This document shows positions 40,975 to 58,885 of a DNA stretch of 64,000 bases, piece by piece (the first letter of the stretch is position 1; every line of letters starts with the position of its first letter). Where the stretch lies: NCBI GenBank assembly GCA_014529385.2, contig CM043959.1, forward strand, positions 88,397,529 through 88,461,528. The letters are read 5' to 3'. A model generated the notes under the pieces. It made no database searches, was not told the origin of the DNA, and saw only the letters and a program-made list of their open reading frames with translations. Position numbers and translations under genes: made by a program. Source of the stretch: Adiantum capillus-veneris. Taxonomy: Eukaryota > Streptophyta > Polypodiopsida > Polypodiales > Pteridaceae.

Positions 40975-41435
40975 CTTTGCAGGGTTACATATCTTGTCCT
41001 TATGAGGCGGATCGAATGCTGGTGAACCTCAAATCAAAAAAATTATCTCCCAGATTCGGCCCGTTAGATAGACTTTTTCCTAGAGTGCAACTTGGCCTAA
41101 AGAAGTTGAAGGTTTAGCAAATCAATTCCTACAAAATCCTTCCAAAGTTGTCATTGGTTCAAAAGGTTTGCAAGACAATCATTCAATTCTAAAGATTATA
41201 GAAGTTGTTTCTAAGAATGAGAAATACTGAGGATTGACAGATTTATTGGAGTGAGTGCTGGCTGGAGCTTTATCTATCCATGGTGATAAGAGTCAAATTG
41301 AATGAGATTGGGTTCTTTCTAAATTTAGATATGGCAATAGCCCTATAATGACAACAAGAGATGTTGCAGCTTGGGGTTTGGATGTGAAGGACATAAAGTT
41401 CATCATCAATTATAATTTTCATGGGTCATAGATCT
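40975..41435 (+). pseudogene. DEAD-box RNA helicase pseudogene fragment
   Basis: ATP-dependent RNA helicase of the DDX5/plant RH type. Pieces in order with indels: VTYLVL and the DEADRMLD region (41001-41020), QIRP, motif III SATWPKEVEGLANQF (from 41084), NPSKVVIGS, a bridge IIEVVSKNEKY, GLTDLLE, motif IV region SIHGDKSQ (~41272-41296), DWVLSKF, and motif V region [20 protein letters not shown] (~41359-41420; family norm DVAARGLD). No introns are seen from motif II to V, so it looks processed. Motif VI (HRIGRTGR) is missing: after ~41430 the sequence changes. An LTR element's polypurine tract lies 110 bp downstream. Confidence 0.85.
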
Positions 41436-41540
41436 TGTTGTGGTTTGACAAAAGTACAAGCAGTGGAGCACAAGACAACAAAGTGACAACAAAGGCCGCA
41501 CTGATATTGACAATCAGGTCATGTTGGGGATGACTTAAAT

Positions 41541-42424
41541 TTGGAGGGAGGGAGTGTTGACCCATGGGTCAACAGCACGACATAACTCAATTTTCGTATC
41601 AAAGTCTTATTTCTTGAGAATTATGGAATGATGTGGATTGTGGTTAGAAAAATCATTTGTAATGAGTATCTATTCTAGTTGATTGATCCGTGGTGCAATT
41701 ATCATAATCAAGCTTTGAAGCTGCCTTAGTATATAAGGTACCTAGGTCATTTTGTAAGGAGGACTTTATCATTATCAAGTTATGAAGCTGCCGTCAACTG
41801 TGTGTGAGAGAGAAAGAGAGAGAGTGTGAGCGTCATCTTGGTGCTACTTCCCGCTCACTCGTTGCATTGGAGAATCGACTGCACCATCGTGGTAGGCTCG
41901 GTGAGAGCTACGCATCAACGCCAAGCATTCCACGCGGAACGGAGCATGCATGCTAACACATCTACGAGATATTTGTGTCCGTAAGTGTATAAAATGATGT
42001 CTCTTTTCTGTGTGCAAGTAGTCATAATAATTGTGGCGACATAAGCTACGCATAGGTACTCATAGATTTCAATTTCGGGCACTTCCAAAATTTTGCTCTG
42101 TCTTCATATACGTTTTTTGCAGATGGGTCTAGAGTGAGGGTTTTGAGTGTAGAGGCTTTGGGATAGGTGTATCCTAGTGAGGGGATGGTACTCCTTAAGT
42201 TTCGTATGATTCTGGTATGGTTTGGTGAGTTTTCTTCCGTTTGTGTGTATGTGGGTTGGGTGGTGAGAGCAGTGAGATTCCTGATTGTGGTTTAGTTGGC
42301 ATTCCAAAGTGTTGTATGCATGGGATGGTCTTAGCCTACAAGCTAAATAGATTGCCTCCATGCCCCTGTCGTGTCATCTGTGTCCTCGACTGACATTATG
42401 TTGATCTAGGTAGTGTTGCATGCA
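41541..42424 (+). mobile_element. Polypurine tract and LTR of R-related element
   Basis: TTGGAGGGAGGGAG (to 41554) precedes an LTR start TGTTGACCC at 41555. TATATAAGG at ~41731 is a likely TATA. The part after a short GA-rich tract (ACCATCGTGG, GAGAGCTACGC) and the final third (GTCTTAGCCTACAAGCTAA, CGTGTCAT) resemble the R LTR at 58398. The end is probably ..GTTGCA at 42420. No primer site follows, consistent with a 3' or solo LTR. Confidence 0.6.
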
Positions 42425-42611
42425 CTTTATAGGTGGCCCCCGCAACAAGAGTCTAGATTAACCGATCTAAATTAGCGACTAAGAGTTTAGATTAGCCAGT
42501 CTCAAACCAAGTCCATAGGAACTAAAGCAAGGGAATTAGTACTTTTGGCATACATCTCAATGTTAAGGCCGTTTTGGCTACAAACAACAGGTGCAAGGTC
42601 TAGAGGGCTTG

Positions 42612-42701
<90 letters not shown>

Positions 42702-42755
42702 CACATCACCCAGTAAAGGGAGACACACACATGAACGTCACTCTTTGCTGATACA
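42425..42755. other. Spacer with (GA)n tract
   Basis: No gene. (GA)n at ~42617-42700. Confidence 0.6.
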
Positions 42756-42808
42756 CTGGGTTCTGAGTCATCAATCACTTTCACATTTTTGACCCACCAT
42801 AAGTTTTT

Positions 42809-42845
<37 letters not shown>

Positions 42846-42858
42846 TGCGTGCGCACGT

Positions 42859-42935
<77 letters not shown>

Positions 42936-43003
42936 CACGATGAGGTAACAGAGTTGCTTTCTCTCTCTCTCTCTCTCTCTCATGCGCGTGCACACACACA
43001 CAC
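42756..43003. repeat. D block, (CT)n, (CA)n and start of A
   Basis: D block (GGTTCTGAGTCATCAATCAC..GACCCACCATAAG, 42756-42803), then (CT)n, a GTGCGCACGTGC palindrome and (CA)n to ~42933. A 30-bp start of block A (TGCACGATGAGGTAA..) appears at 42934 and again at 43005 after a second (CT)n(CA)n. A diverged D precedes (CT)n(CA)n-B at 46642. Confidence 0.8.
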
Positions 43004-44430
43004 ATGCACGATGAGGTAATAGAGTTGCTTTCTTTATATCACACACACTATAATCAGTCCTTCATTTTGGGATCTAGACGTACTGTGTTGAGTAGCTTCC
43101 ATGATGCTACATCAATACACATGGAAGGCCAATGAGATGATCTCGCCTTCAAAATGTATTGAAGCATAACGAAAACATATCCCTAGCTATATGAAAGAAA
43201 ATTGGTTGAGAGCCCGTGCAGACACACACCTTCAACTTCTTTTGCGCCAATGAGCATGAAAAAGGAAACATCCTTATGTAGGTAGGTGCATCGGCACCTA
43301 CTCAATATGTTTAACATTTGAACATGTTGCGGGCTCTATTATGTCTTTCAATGATAATCTACTGGTTTTTTTTGGAAAAATGGTCAAAATCAATGACAAA
43401 ATGCTGGCAATGTTCATGCTCAGCTAATAGTTAAGAAAATTTGTTTTATACATATCAATAGCTTTGGAATGATAGATTTGTCATCAGATTTACAAACCTC
43501 TCATCATCCATTAACCTAAAACACTTTAAAGATGCAAAAAATTGGCATGCTGCTTGGTCTGGGTTGCTGTCACATATGGGCAGGTAATTTTAAGACAAAC
43601 ATCCTTAGTGATTTTCACAAGATAATTGGGCATGTTTGTGTCCTTTGTGCTAGCGGGTCAAGCTGACGGTTTGTATTGAAATTTTTGGAAAGATGTAATA
43701 ACATCGAAAGGATCTATCGAACGAACAAATATTTGTACAATATAATGAGAAGATTACTTAAGAGTCAAGTAGGATAGTTTGCTAACCATTGCTATCAACC
43801 CCTCGTAGTTACCTAGCAGAAAACTATTTATTGATGCATCTTTTTGAAACATGTTACTATATAGCATGCATAAAACATTCACACTTGATGCAGCGCGAAC
43901 CGGAGGTTTGCCATTGAATAATAATTTGGAAATTTAGGAACTGTTTTATAATGATAATCTGCTGGCCTTTTTGAAGGATTGCTGGTCCGTTTTTGATGAC
44001 CAATGGATTAGATTGGTTGATCATTTGGAAGGCTATTCTTGGAAGCATATGTTTTTTTAAAGAATCTAACACATCTTTTTTGGCATAACAATGATGTTAA
44101 CCATAGCGAAGCTATGGTTTTTTGCGGTTGATGCCGACCCTTTTCACATTCATTGTGGCAGGATTATGACTATAACCTTATGGTTGTACCTGAATATACT
44201 CACATTAGTGAATTCAACACTATGATCTTCTCTTTAATGCTTTCCTTTTTGAGGAATAAAAGCATAACATTTGAAAGCAGGACTAATATTTTACACTGTA
44301 TTCACTCCAATGTTTCTTAAAGAGCCTTAATCCTCATGTGAGGGTCTCGGATGAGATGGCATTGTACTGGAATTTTGAAAATTGATCCATATTACAAAGG
44401 AGATGCTACTTGATTTTTTGGTAATTACAA
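43004..44430. repeat. Repeat block A, copy 1
   Basis: Directly repeated at 56932-58397. It begins just after a (CA)n tract. Both copies keep some open, coding-looking segments on the plus strand (for example LFYNDNLL-FLKDCWS and LMVVPEYTHIS), but with stops, and I do not recognise a family. It contains a perfect hairpin, arms GTAGGTGC/GCACCTAC, at ~43281-43300. Confidence 0.85.
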
Positions 44431-45000
44431 AATACAAATAATTGACTCAATCTCTAAACTCAACAATGGATCTATCCTAGGTTGTTAGCTTTTATTGTAA
44501 TTCTTGACACTGATAACAAGGGGAGGGGGTTGTTGACACCTGTCTTCCCAATTTTTGCCAAGTACTGATGGACTTGCATTTTTTGGATGGTGGCAGGTAA
44601 AATGTTTCCTCCTTAGGATTATGATGACAACTGCAACAATAACAGATGATCACCCATTGTTGAGTTATTTGTATAATTGATTGATAGCCCTTGTATATGC
44701 TTCTCTGATAATTTCATATATTGACAAATAACATTGTATATGTCAATGTCTAGTCTATATGCCAATTGTAGTCTTATCTCTGTCAATTTTAAAGACTACT
44801 TCTTATCTAATGTAGACATAGTTCTTGGCTATTATATACACTTTGTCTCGTTTCTAGTCCCATTGTGTGGTTAAATAGTTTGTGAAATCAAACTATTGTT
44901 AGATAATCATTCTTAAACACACATACACACTTGTTTCTAGCTAGCCTTTGGTCAGGTTAGCGCCATGCAATGAGACTAGACCTGTCATTTTTTTTTACTT
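44431..45000. other. Non-coding stretch
   Basis: No gene recognised. Confidence 0.5.
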
Positions 45001-45060
45001 GACCCACCTAATCCAAGAGGATGAGGTGGGTCCCAACTCATCCAAGAGGATGAGTTGGGA
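45001..45060. repeat. Tandem pair of perfect hairpins with shared loop
   Basis: Hairpin 1 (45001-45032) has 14-bp arms with one mismatch; hairpin 2 (45031-45060) has 13-bp perfect arms (TCCCAACTCATCC / GGATGAGTTGGGA). Both have loop AAGA. A C-G pair in one stem is A-T in the other at the same place. Confidence 0.8.
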
Positions 45061-45626
45061 CCACGGCTCCTAATCTAGTCATGCACATATAGCATACAGT
45101 TCTTTTGTTAAACTATAGAGATAAACTATGCAGATATCTAGAAGCCGTTTTTGTATCATTGATTACTTCACAAGATACTAAAATAATATGTAAGCTTTTT
45201 TGCAGGATATTGGATGATTTCCATAAAGAAACACTAGAAACTATTGAACGTAAATAAATTCATCGATGATGAACAACAGGATAATGGACAATTTCTATAT
45301 ACAAACATAGGGAACTATTTTTGTGGACATGGATCAAGCTAGCTATGGTGTACAATGGTAAGAGATTTTCTATTACTCAGTAATTGACAAAGGATACTTA
45401 ATTATATGGTTTTTCTTATGAATGATGATGCTTATATATATGCCCTATCGGCACCACTTTACCGAATGGTAACCCTTCTACATACAATACCTCTTTGAAC
45501 GCTTCATACTGGTTACATGGAAGGTTTTGTCATACTACTAATGTTCAAATTTGGTTGGGGGTAGGTTTTCACATTGTGGGCCCTACCTCCCACCATGTGG
45601 ACCTTCTCCTAGGGATGGAGGAGGGC
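45061..45626. other. Non-coding stretch
   Basis: No gene seen; A/T-rich, then GC-richer from 45540. Confidence 0.5.
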
Positions 45627-45658
45627 CACACACACACGCATGCGCGCGTGCACACACA

Positions 45659-45745
<87 letters not shown>

Positions 45746-46163
45746 ACTTCTTGCCTTAGTAAACCCTCGTATACATATGATCCCACGGTTATCCTGACGA
45801 CACAGCATAGTGATACCATTTGATCTCCTTATCCATTGAGACATTGTTAATCTATTGACTAGTGATATATATTGCAAAATAACCAAGCATTGGAAAGTAT
45901 CAAATCTGCCAAAAATTTCACATCTTTGGGAAATATGTGACAGATTGATGTCCTCCCATAGATATCATGACCCACTAAGGTGTAATCCTACAACTACCAC
46001 CTATGCCTGTGTAATGATTTAGACTATTTTTAACGCATTCTTGTCTTCACCTCAATGATGTGTATGTCTTGCATCTCTGAAAAATATTAATTGCTACTGT
46101 TATATGGTATCCATTGACGTATGTCATATGAGGTTTCATATCTCTCTCTCTCTCTCTCTCTCG

Positions 46164-46258
<95 letters not shown>

Positions 46259-46310
46259 CTTGCCTTAGTAACCCTTTGTATACATCTGATCCCTTTGTAT
46301 GCATATAATG
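45627..46310. repeat. Two (CA)n tracts each followed by block C
   Basis: (CA)n at ~45627-45747 and (CT)n(CA)n at ~46141-46255. Each is directly followed by a ~50-bp block C (CTTGCCTTAGTAA-CCCT-GTATACAT-TGATCCC) at ~45753 and ~46258. Ordinary A/T-rich DNA lies between. Confidence 0.85.
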
Positions 46311-46641
46311 ATGGATCTTGCAAATTTGAATTTTTTAAAAAAGAGGGGGATAATCTCTTTAGAATGAGCTAGGCTAATGGGCAGTCGAATAGCATTTAAA
46401 TGTATACGATGGTATCTGCACATGGCTTACTTAGTGTGTGTTTGTGGTTGTGATAAATAAAGACTTTATTAGGCACATGATAGATGACATTAAGAGGATG
46501 TGTGTACCTCTTATGGTGCATGCACCACACACACACTCGCACTCAAGATAAAATTGGATCTTATTTCTTTTTTCTCCACATCCTCACTTCGTAATCCCAT
46601 TTAGGAATGAAGCTTGACTTAGGAAGAGCGTGATCTATGTA

Positions 46642-48598
<1,957 letters not shown>

Positions 48599-50005
48599 GA
48601 TTGAGTGTTGTTTGATGGAAAATTGTATGCCTAGGAGGTTTTTTTAGCTTCTCAATAGTAGGTAAGCACTTTTTGGATACTTCAGGGCTCTAAATATAGC
48701 CGGAATTTCACAAAAAATTTAAAATAAACTCAATACAGTGAACTGTATTGTTCGGTTACCTTGGTAAGTTGTATTTCAAGTGAGTTGAAGTACTCTAGAT
48801 AAGCTAACAGATCTTAAACTAATTTGTTTTAGTGTAGATGCCTATTTTACTAAATTAGCAAAAGGTTATTTTAAATCTGTTGTATACTGGTTTCAGATAG
48901 GTAGCCCTATCTTCAGATATTCCGTAGTATTCGAGTGGCATCACCTACTTGATTGTAGTTGTAAATTACTGATGTCAAATTTACTCGGCCTTTTTACCAT
49001 AGTACATCACTTACTTGGAGATTAGTTTCCGGAGGCTTATCACGAATTCTGGGTAGTGATAGATTTCTACTGGCCATTAGAGGTTTGACCCTCGGATATT
49101 CAAATAAAATATGCTTACCATCATTAGTTGGTTTTTTTTTTCTCACTCGAGTTTATATGCTATGATCTTTACTTATATAAACTAAAAACTTCTAGTGGTT
49201 TGGTATAAAAGGATCTTTATACTATAAGGAATGTCAAAATGTGGCGATGAATGTCCGGGCTCTGTAGATGGTTTTTTAGTTGAGAGCATATCTGTCCCTT
49301 TGTGTAAAAAACTACCAGGGTTCGAGTGTGATTTAATTAATGACTATTGGATGGCATGATGTCTAAATGGAAATGGGTATTTTTATGATACTGTTTTTTT
49401 TCTCAATAGAAGGTAAGCACTTATTATTTGGATACCTCAAGGCTCTGAATATAAGCTGGAATTTCATAGAAAAATAAAATAAAAAATAAATCAAAACAGT
49501 GAGCTGGATGGTTCAGTTACCTTGGTAAGTTGTAATACAGATATGTTGTAGTGCTCTAGGTATGGTAACAAATCCTTGACTGATTTGGTTGTTCTTACTG
49601 AATCGACAAAAGGTTATTTTAAATTTACTGAATACTGGTGTCAGATGTGTAGCCCTACCTTCGGATATTTGGTAGTAACTAAGTGGCATCATATACCGGT
49701 TGTGGTAGATAACTGGTTTCATATTTACTCGGTGGTTTTTTAACATAGTGCATCACAAGTGGTGTATATTAGTGAAAGTTTCCGGTTGCTGTTCACCAAT
49801 TCAGCATAGGGACTGATTTCTACTAACCATAGTTTGTTGGACCCTCGGGTATTCAATAAAATTTGCTTGCCATTGTCTGCTCGCCTTTTTCTCAAGTATA
49901 TATTAACTTGTCTTTTCCTACCATTTTGCTGTATATACAACAAAAAGCTTCTAGTGGGTTTGTTTAAAAGGGACTTGATACCATGAGGAATATCATAATT
50001 TTTTC

Positions 50006-50292
50006 CTTTAGCTAAATCCTAGCTTGGGACTTTTATGTCATTTCTTTCTCGGACGATGTCTGAGTTGGCTCTAAGGGACTGAGTCGTCTAGTGCATTTTG
50101 GTATGCAATTTATAGGTGGCTTAGGGCAGCAGTATGTTGAACATGACATAATAACATTGTTATTTCTTGGTAAAGGAAGTGTATATCTAAACAAAAAAAA
50201 AGAGGGAGTCTCTGGTTTGTAAATTGGTAAATACTTAAGTTTTTTTGGGGGATATCTCAGCTTGGTTATAAATTGGTTCTTCAAATAGGATC

Positions 50293-50326
<34 letters not shown>

Positions 50327-51120
50327 ATATAAGTTACAAGGAAGTGGTGGTCCTTAATAAACTCAGATCTGGCTTGAGATTGCTCGTGCATAACTCTATA
50401 GTGTGAAATTCTCTCCAATCTGTTTAGGAAAGAAGTTCTTTTTAGTTTTGTTAATCTCCCTAATATACTCCTAAAATCTTAGGATCGGTAAAGAAAGTTT
50501 TTTTAATTAAGAAATATACCAGATATTTAGCTGGTCTATGGGGATTATCATTTTCCTTATCAAATTGGCAGAAAGCCAAGAAACTTTTTAATCTAAAAGA
50601 ACAAAATACAAGTTAAGAACTATGTTTTTTTAATGGTGACATGGATAACAACTGGGATGCCCAGCATCACCTGCGTACAATCACGTGCTAACGAATTGTT
50701 TTCTTGTGGCTATGGGTGCAGGTGAGGGCTACCTTCCTTGATTAAAGCGTTTTGTTCTTAACATATGGAAGATCTCTTAAACTTGAAGCAAAATTTCCCA
50801 GACTTTTGGTTTGCGGTTTCCAGAGCTATATTTTGTTATCTTCATTACCTTGTACAAAGTTTATTTTCAACTGCAAATAAATTATTGTACAAATCCATTG
50901 TATTATTCTAGAATTGTTGGTCTGTGAACAGTTTGTGTTCGTTTGGTATATATATATAGATTTAGAACTGCTACACACATAATAAACGCAAAAGAGAGAT
51001 TTACTTAGGTGTAGATCTCTCTCAGACAATGACTCTAGAAATAATCACCTATTATAGTATAATTTATTATACTCTAGTAGGTTGGGGTGCTATCACACAG
51101 TCTCAGTGGTTCTTTTTAAC
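50006..51120. other. Non-coding region before RT gene
   Basis: No gene seen. (TA)n at ~50296-50324. Presumably 5' part of the element carrying the RT. Confidence 0.45.
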
Positions 51121-52007
51121 ATGACTGGTGAAAGGTTGCTAGCACGACCATTCCACTCTATATTCAAGATTCTCGCTCTCACTTTACTTTAAATACTATC
51201 ATTTCACAAGCTATTACTTATGTTTACCAGGTTTTGGGAAAGCTCACTGCAAGAATTAAAGTCTGCTCTGACCCTGATAAAAGAGCTCTGATTTCGGAGA
51301 AGTTACGACTTGCTAAAGAAATAGAAAAGACCTTCCCTAATATCTCACTTAGGATTAGGCCTTATCTACATAGGGTTGTAAAATTCAAAAAGATGTGACT
51401 CTATGTATTAGATCTTCAGATCTACATATCTCCTCTAAATCTACGAAATTCTAACTACTGTTAATTTTGCAGATTGTTTCCCTTTCCCAAGGGCTCGCTC
51501 GTCCTGTGGAACCCCTTTCCCTTGCTTCTCTTCTTGTACTGAAATGTATACAAGATAGAAAAGCCTCTGCTTTAATTTTTGATGCTTCGAAGGAGTCTAG
51601 TTTGTCTCTTGTCTAGCTTATTTCATTTGACCTCTGGGTAAAAGTACTAGCTCTCCTTGTTAAGAATAAATTTGATGGTATCAACCTTCTGATGGAATTT
51701 ACTTCTAATCTGCCGGTCTTTCTAAAGCCCATATTCAGGACTTAGCATCAATCTCGTCCAAAGGCTCTGAACTATCCAATCTTCTTAGAAAATTTTGCGG
51801 GCTAAGTCTCACCTTTGTTATGGCTCCCTCTACTCCTATTGTCCCACCACCGAATAGCCTCTTTGCAGAGATGTAGCCGCATTAGAATCTGTAAAAGAAT
51901 TTCAAAAGGACCTTTGTTCACTCAGTGAAGCTTTTCTTTTGGATATGGTACCGAAAGTCTCTAGGGCCTTTCCTTTTTTACCATCATGACAAGTTGAAGT
52001 AGAATCC
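51121..52007 (+). pseudogene. Broken N-terminal coding part of the RT element
   Basis: Coding-looking pieces in changing frames: from ATG 51121 (TGERLLARPF), then YVYQVLGKLTARIKVCSDPD and RLAKEIEKTFPNISLRIRPY to a stop near 51398, then ~51475-51860 and ~51878-51986 (ALESVKEFQKDLCSLSEAFL) with a TGA at ~51987. TTAATTTTGCAG at ~51463-51474 looks like a splice acceptor; PLEs are known to keep introns, but no convincing donor was found. Function unknown. Confidence 0.45.
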
Positions 52008-52823
52008 TTGGGGGTAGAGCACATGCTATGGATGTTCCCAAATAAAGGATTTCTTGCACCCATTTCTATGGAAACTTGGGTCTTCCTTGCCAACTTGGCC
52101 CCTGCTACTATTGAAGAATGCAAACTTAAAGTTCTTAAAGGGATCCAACTCTTGGACAAAGGAGATCTGATCAAAGCCCCTTCCAATATGGGTTTCCTTG
52201 TTGATAAAAAATGTAGTTCGAATTCTGGTTTATATGCAAGAACCAAAGGAATGATGACCTTTAGTAAAAGTAATGCTGATTACTACACTGAGACAGTGTG
52301 GAATGTGTTCAGGCCGTACCTTAAGTGTGCTTGCAGATTCTTAGACCCCAAAGCTGCTTGCGAGTCAAGCATCATTTGGTTTGACCATGCTATTTGGTAC
52401 GCCCTCAACAATCTACCTAGTATCTTTCCTGACAAAGCAGAAGAATTTCACCTTTCCCTCTTTTGCTCATGGCTTGGTGGTCAAGCTAAGGATCTGGTCT
52501 TAGCTCAAATCGCCTTTATTCAGTACATATCATTTATGTGTGACACACTTGAAGAGCTTGGATCGGATGGGTGCAGTACTCTGCTAACCACGTATGGCCG
52601 CTTTAAAGGAATCAAAGGTATGGTTGGACAAATCAAACCTAATATTGAAGATGATGAATCTCAAGTTTCCAAACGACCTAATACTCTTGTCTCTCCGGCG
52701 GCGTCTTACACCTCTTTCTTAACTCCCTCCTCGAATGAATCTATTTTTGGGAGAGGGAGAGGTAGAAGCTATGTGAGAGGAAGGGGTAAAAACCTACCAA
52801 TCAGAAACCTTTTGGATATGTAA
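52008..52823 (+). CDS. 271-codon ORF upstream of RT, C-terminal RG-rich
   Basis: Uninterrupted frame, same strand and in line with the RT, with no ATG at its start, so it is probably part of a longer protein. Middle region is helical and Cys/Trp-containing. The end has an RG-rich patch (FGRGRGRSYVRGRGK), typical of RNA binding. I see no GIY-YIG motif. It may be the N-terminal part of the PLE polyprotein or a separate nucleic-acid-binding ORF. Confidence 0.5.
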   Translation: MGVEHMLWMFPNKGFLAPISMETWVFLANLAPATIEECKLKVLKGIQLLDKGDLIKAPSNMGFLVDKKCSSNSGLYARTKGMMTFSKSNADYYTETVWNVFRPYLKCACRFLDPKAACESSIIWFDHAIWYALNNLPSIFPDKAEEFHLSLFCSWLGGQAKDLVLAQIAFIQYISFMCDTLEELGSDGCSTLLTTYGRFKGIKGMVGQIKPNIEDDESQVSKRPNTLVSPAASYTSFLTPSSNESIFGRGRGRSYVRGRGKNLPIRNLLDM

Positions 52824-54761
52824 TATGCAGGTACGAAGGAATGCGTGTGGAAGACTTTACCTACCACCTAAGGAAGAAGTGTGTAATAAGATTATCTCAC
52901 ATTGCTTGTTTACTAGCAAAATTTCGGATTTCTTTACTCCCCAAGCCATCTTCTCAGAATGTTTGGACATGTTTTTGGATCTAATTTATTACTAAAGGAT
53001 GTGATGATTGGTTGGAAATACTCGCTGCCTATTAAGAATATTTTTTATTTAAATGAATTTCTCCATGGTAATGTGATCCCTATCTGCTCTTGTCATCTAT
53101 TTCAGGAATTCTGTAAAAGTTTCACTAACTTTGGATTACATGTGTGTACCTCTAACTTAGAAATCATTTCAGATCCACAAGTAAGGAGCCTCTTGAGTAA
53201 AGGCTTGAATCATATTCCCCCTTTTCCACTAAATCCTCAAATTGCCCTATTGTCGCTACTTGAATGCCTGGCCAACTTGGCCTTAAAACTCCAAATGGAG
53301 GGGGAAGTTCACTTCCAACTTACCTCAACACTCAAAAGATTTTTTTTGGAAAAAGATTAGTCTTATGCCACAAGTATGGCTAAGTATTGATACTACTTGG
53401 CTTACGCCTAAAATTAAGACCTCTATTTCTGACTCTAAAAATAAATGGCTCATTATTGGCCTTGATAAAGCCTCAAATACTGCGTTCTTTATATGTAAAA
53501 GATTGGCATTCGATGCTGCCAATTTAAGACTCAATAGTAAGGATTTTTAAAAACTTGAGTACTCTCCGCTTTGTATAGCTACACTATTAAATAGTGATTT
53601 ATCACGACTGGGTTATTGTCCTAACTCTTTGAAAATTCATGTACTGTTCCCAACTTATAAGAGTCATAAGCATAAATTTAGATGGATTTCTGACGCTTCC
53701 AATAGTCTATTCTCTTGTGTTACGAATGACATCTCTCACTGCTTAAATTATGTTCTACTAGAAATTGAAGATATCTGTGCCATCAAACATAGAGATATTA
53801 AGAGATTCAGAAATATAGATTATTGCCCTTTTTGGGTCATAAAAATGCAGCTGAGGTGTCTATCAACCTCCTTGAAAACATTTTCTCTATCTTCACGGAA
53901 GATATAACTCAATGTTATGAAAATATCCCTTTAAATGGACAGTATGGGCTTGTGAACACCTTATCTAGTCTTATAAAGACTGCCTTTTCCCACAGAAAGA
54001 AACTTGGATATACATGCATCTCACTAAAGGGGAATAAAGGATGGGTAAAAAAGTCAAATAAGACTACACCTTTCATCTTTAAAGAGGATGATTTATATAA
54101 GTATATCTTTTGGCTACTTAATAACAACTGTATCCAAGTAGGTGATACCTGCTACAAACAAATTTTAGGGATCCCAATGGGATTTGCATGCTCTTCGATT
54201 ATGTGTAATCTCTATCTGTGTTACTTTGAATACCAGTGGCTATTAAAAGTATTAAAAAACCCAGATCGTACTTCGTTACTCACACACTTTGAACATTCGT
54301 TCAGATTTATGGATGACCTGTGTAGCCTTAACAATCCTATGTTTGAGGTCACTCTTAAAGATATATATCCACCTTGCCTTAATATTGAACCTACTTTCTC
54401 TGATAGAGTTCTATGGCATGATAAATGGGTAATTTCTAGGATGCACTTCTTGAATATTGAGTTTAGTTTGACTCCCCCATTCTTGGGAAATTTTTATACT
54501 CGCTTTTTTTGGAAAAGAGAAAAGCTCAAACTTGTGTCCTCAGAATTTACGAAGAGGAAAAGCAATAGACCCTTTAAGAATTCTCTACACACCTGTGTAG
54601 GAATGCTTTTTCTTATAATGTATGCTTCATCTAACTGTTTTAGAGCATATGAAGAAATCAATCCTCTGATTACCAAGTTCATTAATAACGGGTTTACAAA
54701 AAAAGGCCTCGTTACATGTATCTGCAATTCCCTAAAAAAACACGACTGGACCTACCCTTGA
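52824..54761 (+). pseudogene. Penelope-like reverse transcriptase (no GIY-YIG seen)
   Basis: RT of the PLE type, in several frames with stops near 52997, 53358 and 53548 and a shift near 53826. N-terminal PLE signature LLSKGLNHIPPFP (~53193-53235), GLDKASNTAFFICKR, and a basic PTYKSHKHKFRW block. From 53823 the frame is clean for 312 codons: motif A EDITQCYENIP (D at 53901), LGIPMGFACSSIMCNLYLCY (~54166-54228), motif C FRFMDDLCSL (DD at 54312-54317), HFLNIEFSL, and a thumb with KRKSNRPFKNSL. All three catalytic Asp remain. The stop TGA follows the thumb at once, leaving no room for a C-terminal GIY-YIG nuclease, as in Athena/Coprina-type elements. Family placement is from motifs only. Confidence 0.8.
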
Positions 54762-54842
54762 CTTACAAAATTTGATTAGTCTCCTTAAAACAGAATAAAT
54801 CTAACTACAACTCCGCATGTCGCAGATTAATAAAAACACTTC

Positions 54843-54884
54843 ATGAGGTAGTAGGCCCCTATTCTATGGGGTCTACTACCTCAT
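54843..54884 (+). other. 42-nt hairpin in 3' UTR of RT gene
   Basis: ATGAGGTAGTAG pairs with CTACTACCTCAT, extended by a G-T wobble and CCCC/GGGG, for a 17-bp stem and 8-nt loop. It lies ~80 bp after the RT stop and 27 bp before the (CA)n tract. Confidence 0.85.
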
Positions 54885-54908
54885 AGGATATGATGCCTGG
54901 GAAGGGGT

Positions 54909-58397
<3,489 letters not shown>

Positions 58398-58814
58398 TGT
58401 AATGGAAATGGCCTATGAACTTTGAAAATAGCAAAATTAAGAGAATTAGAAAGAACATTTTTGTGAGACTACTTTGAGAGCATAGAGGGTGAACTTAATT
58501 GACGGCAGAAACATAATCATAGTACTTAGTTAACTATTGGAGCTCCATTGGTCCAACTGTTGTAATGAGCCCATCTTGTAAAGCATATCAAATTCCATTT
58601 TTTATGTCAAAGACGTCTTATCATTTTGATCCATTTGTCTGGATTATGTAAATATTAGTCAGTTAGTCAGGACCCTGATTTATTCCCACTTTGTAATCAT
58701 GAGGAAGAGAACCCCATGTACATTTTTGAGTTAAGGTGACTAAATTATAAAAGTCACCTTAGAACCATTTTTTAGAAAACATCTTTTTGAACATTAATCC
58801 TGTGTCGTACGAGT

Positions 58815-58885
<71 letters not shown>

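Noticed and set aside
54843-54884. TGAGGTAGTAGG arm matching the start of animal let-7 microRNA
   Set aside because: let-7 is an animal microRNA, the hairpin is only 42 nt and the rest does not match; chance similarity in a perfect inverted repeat.
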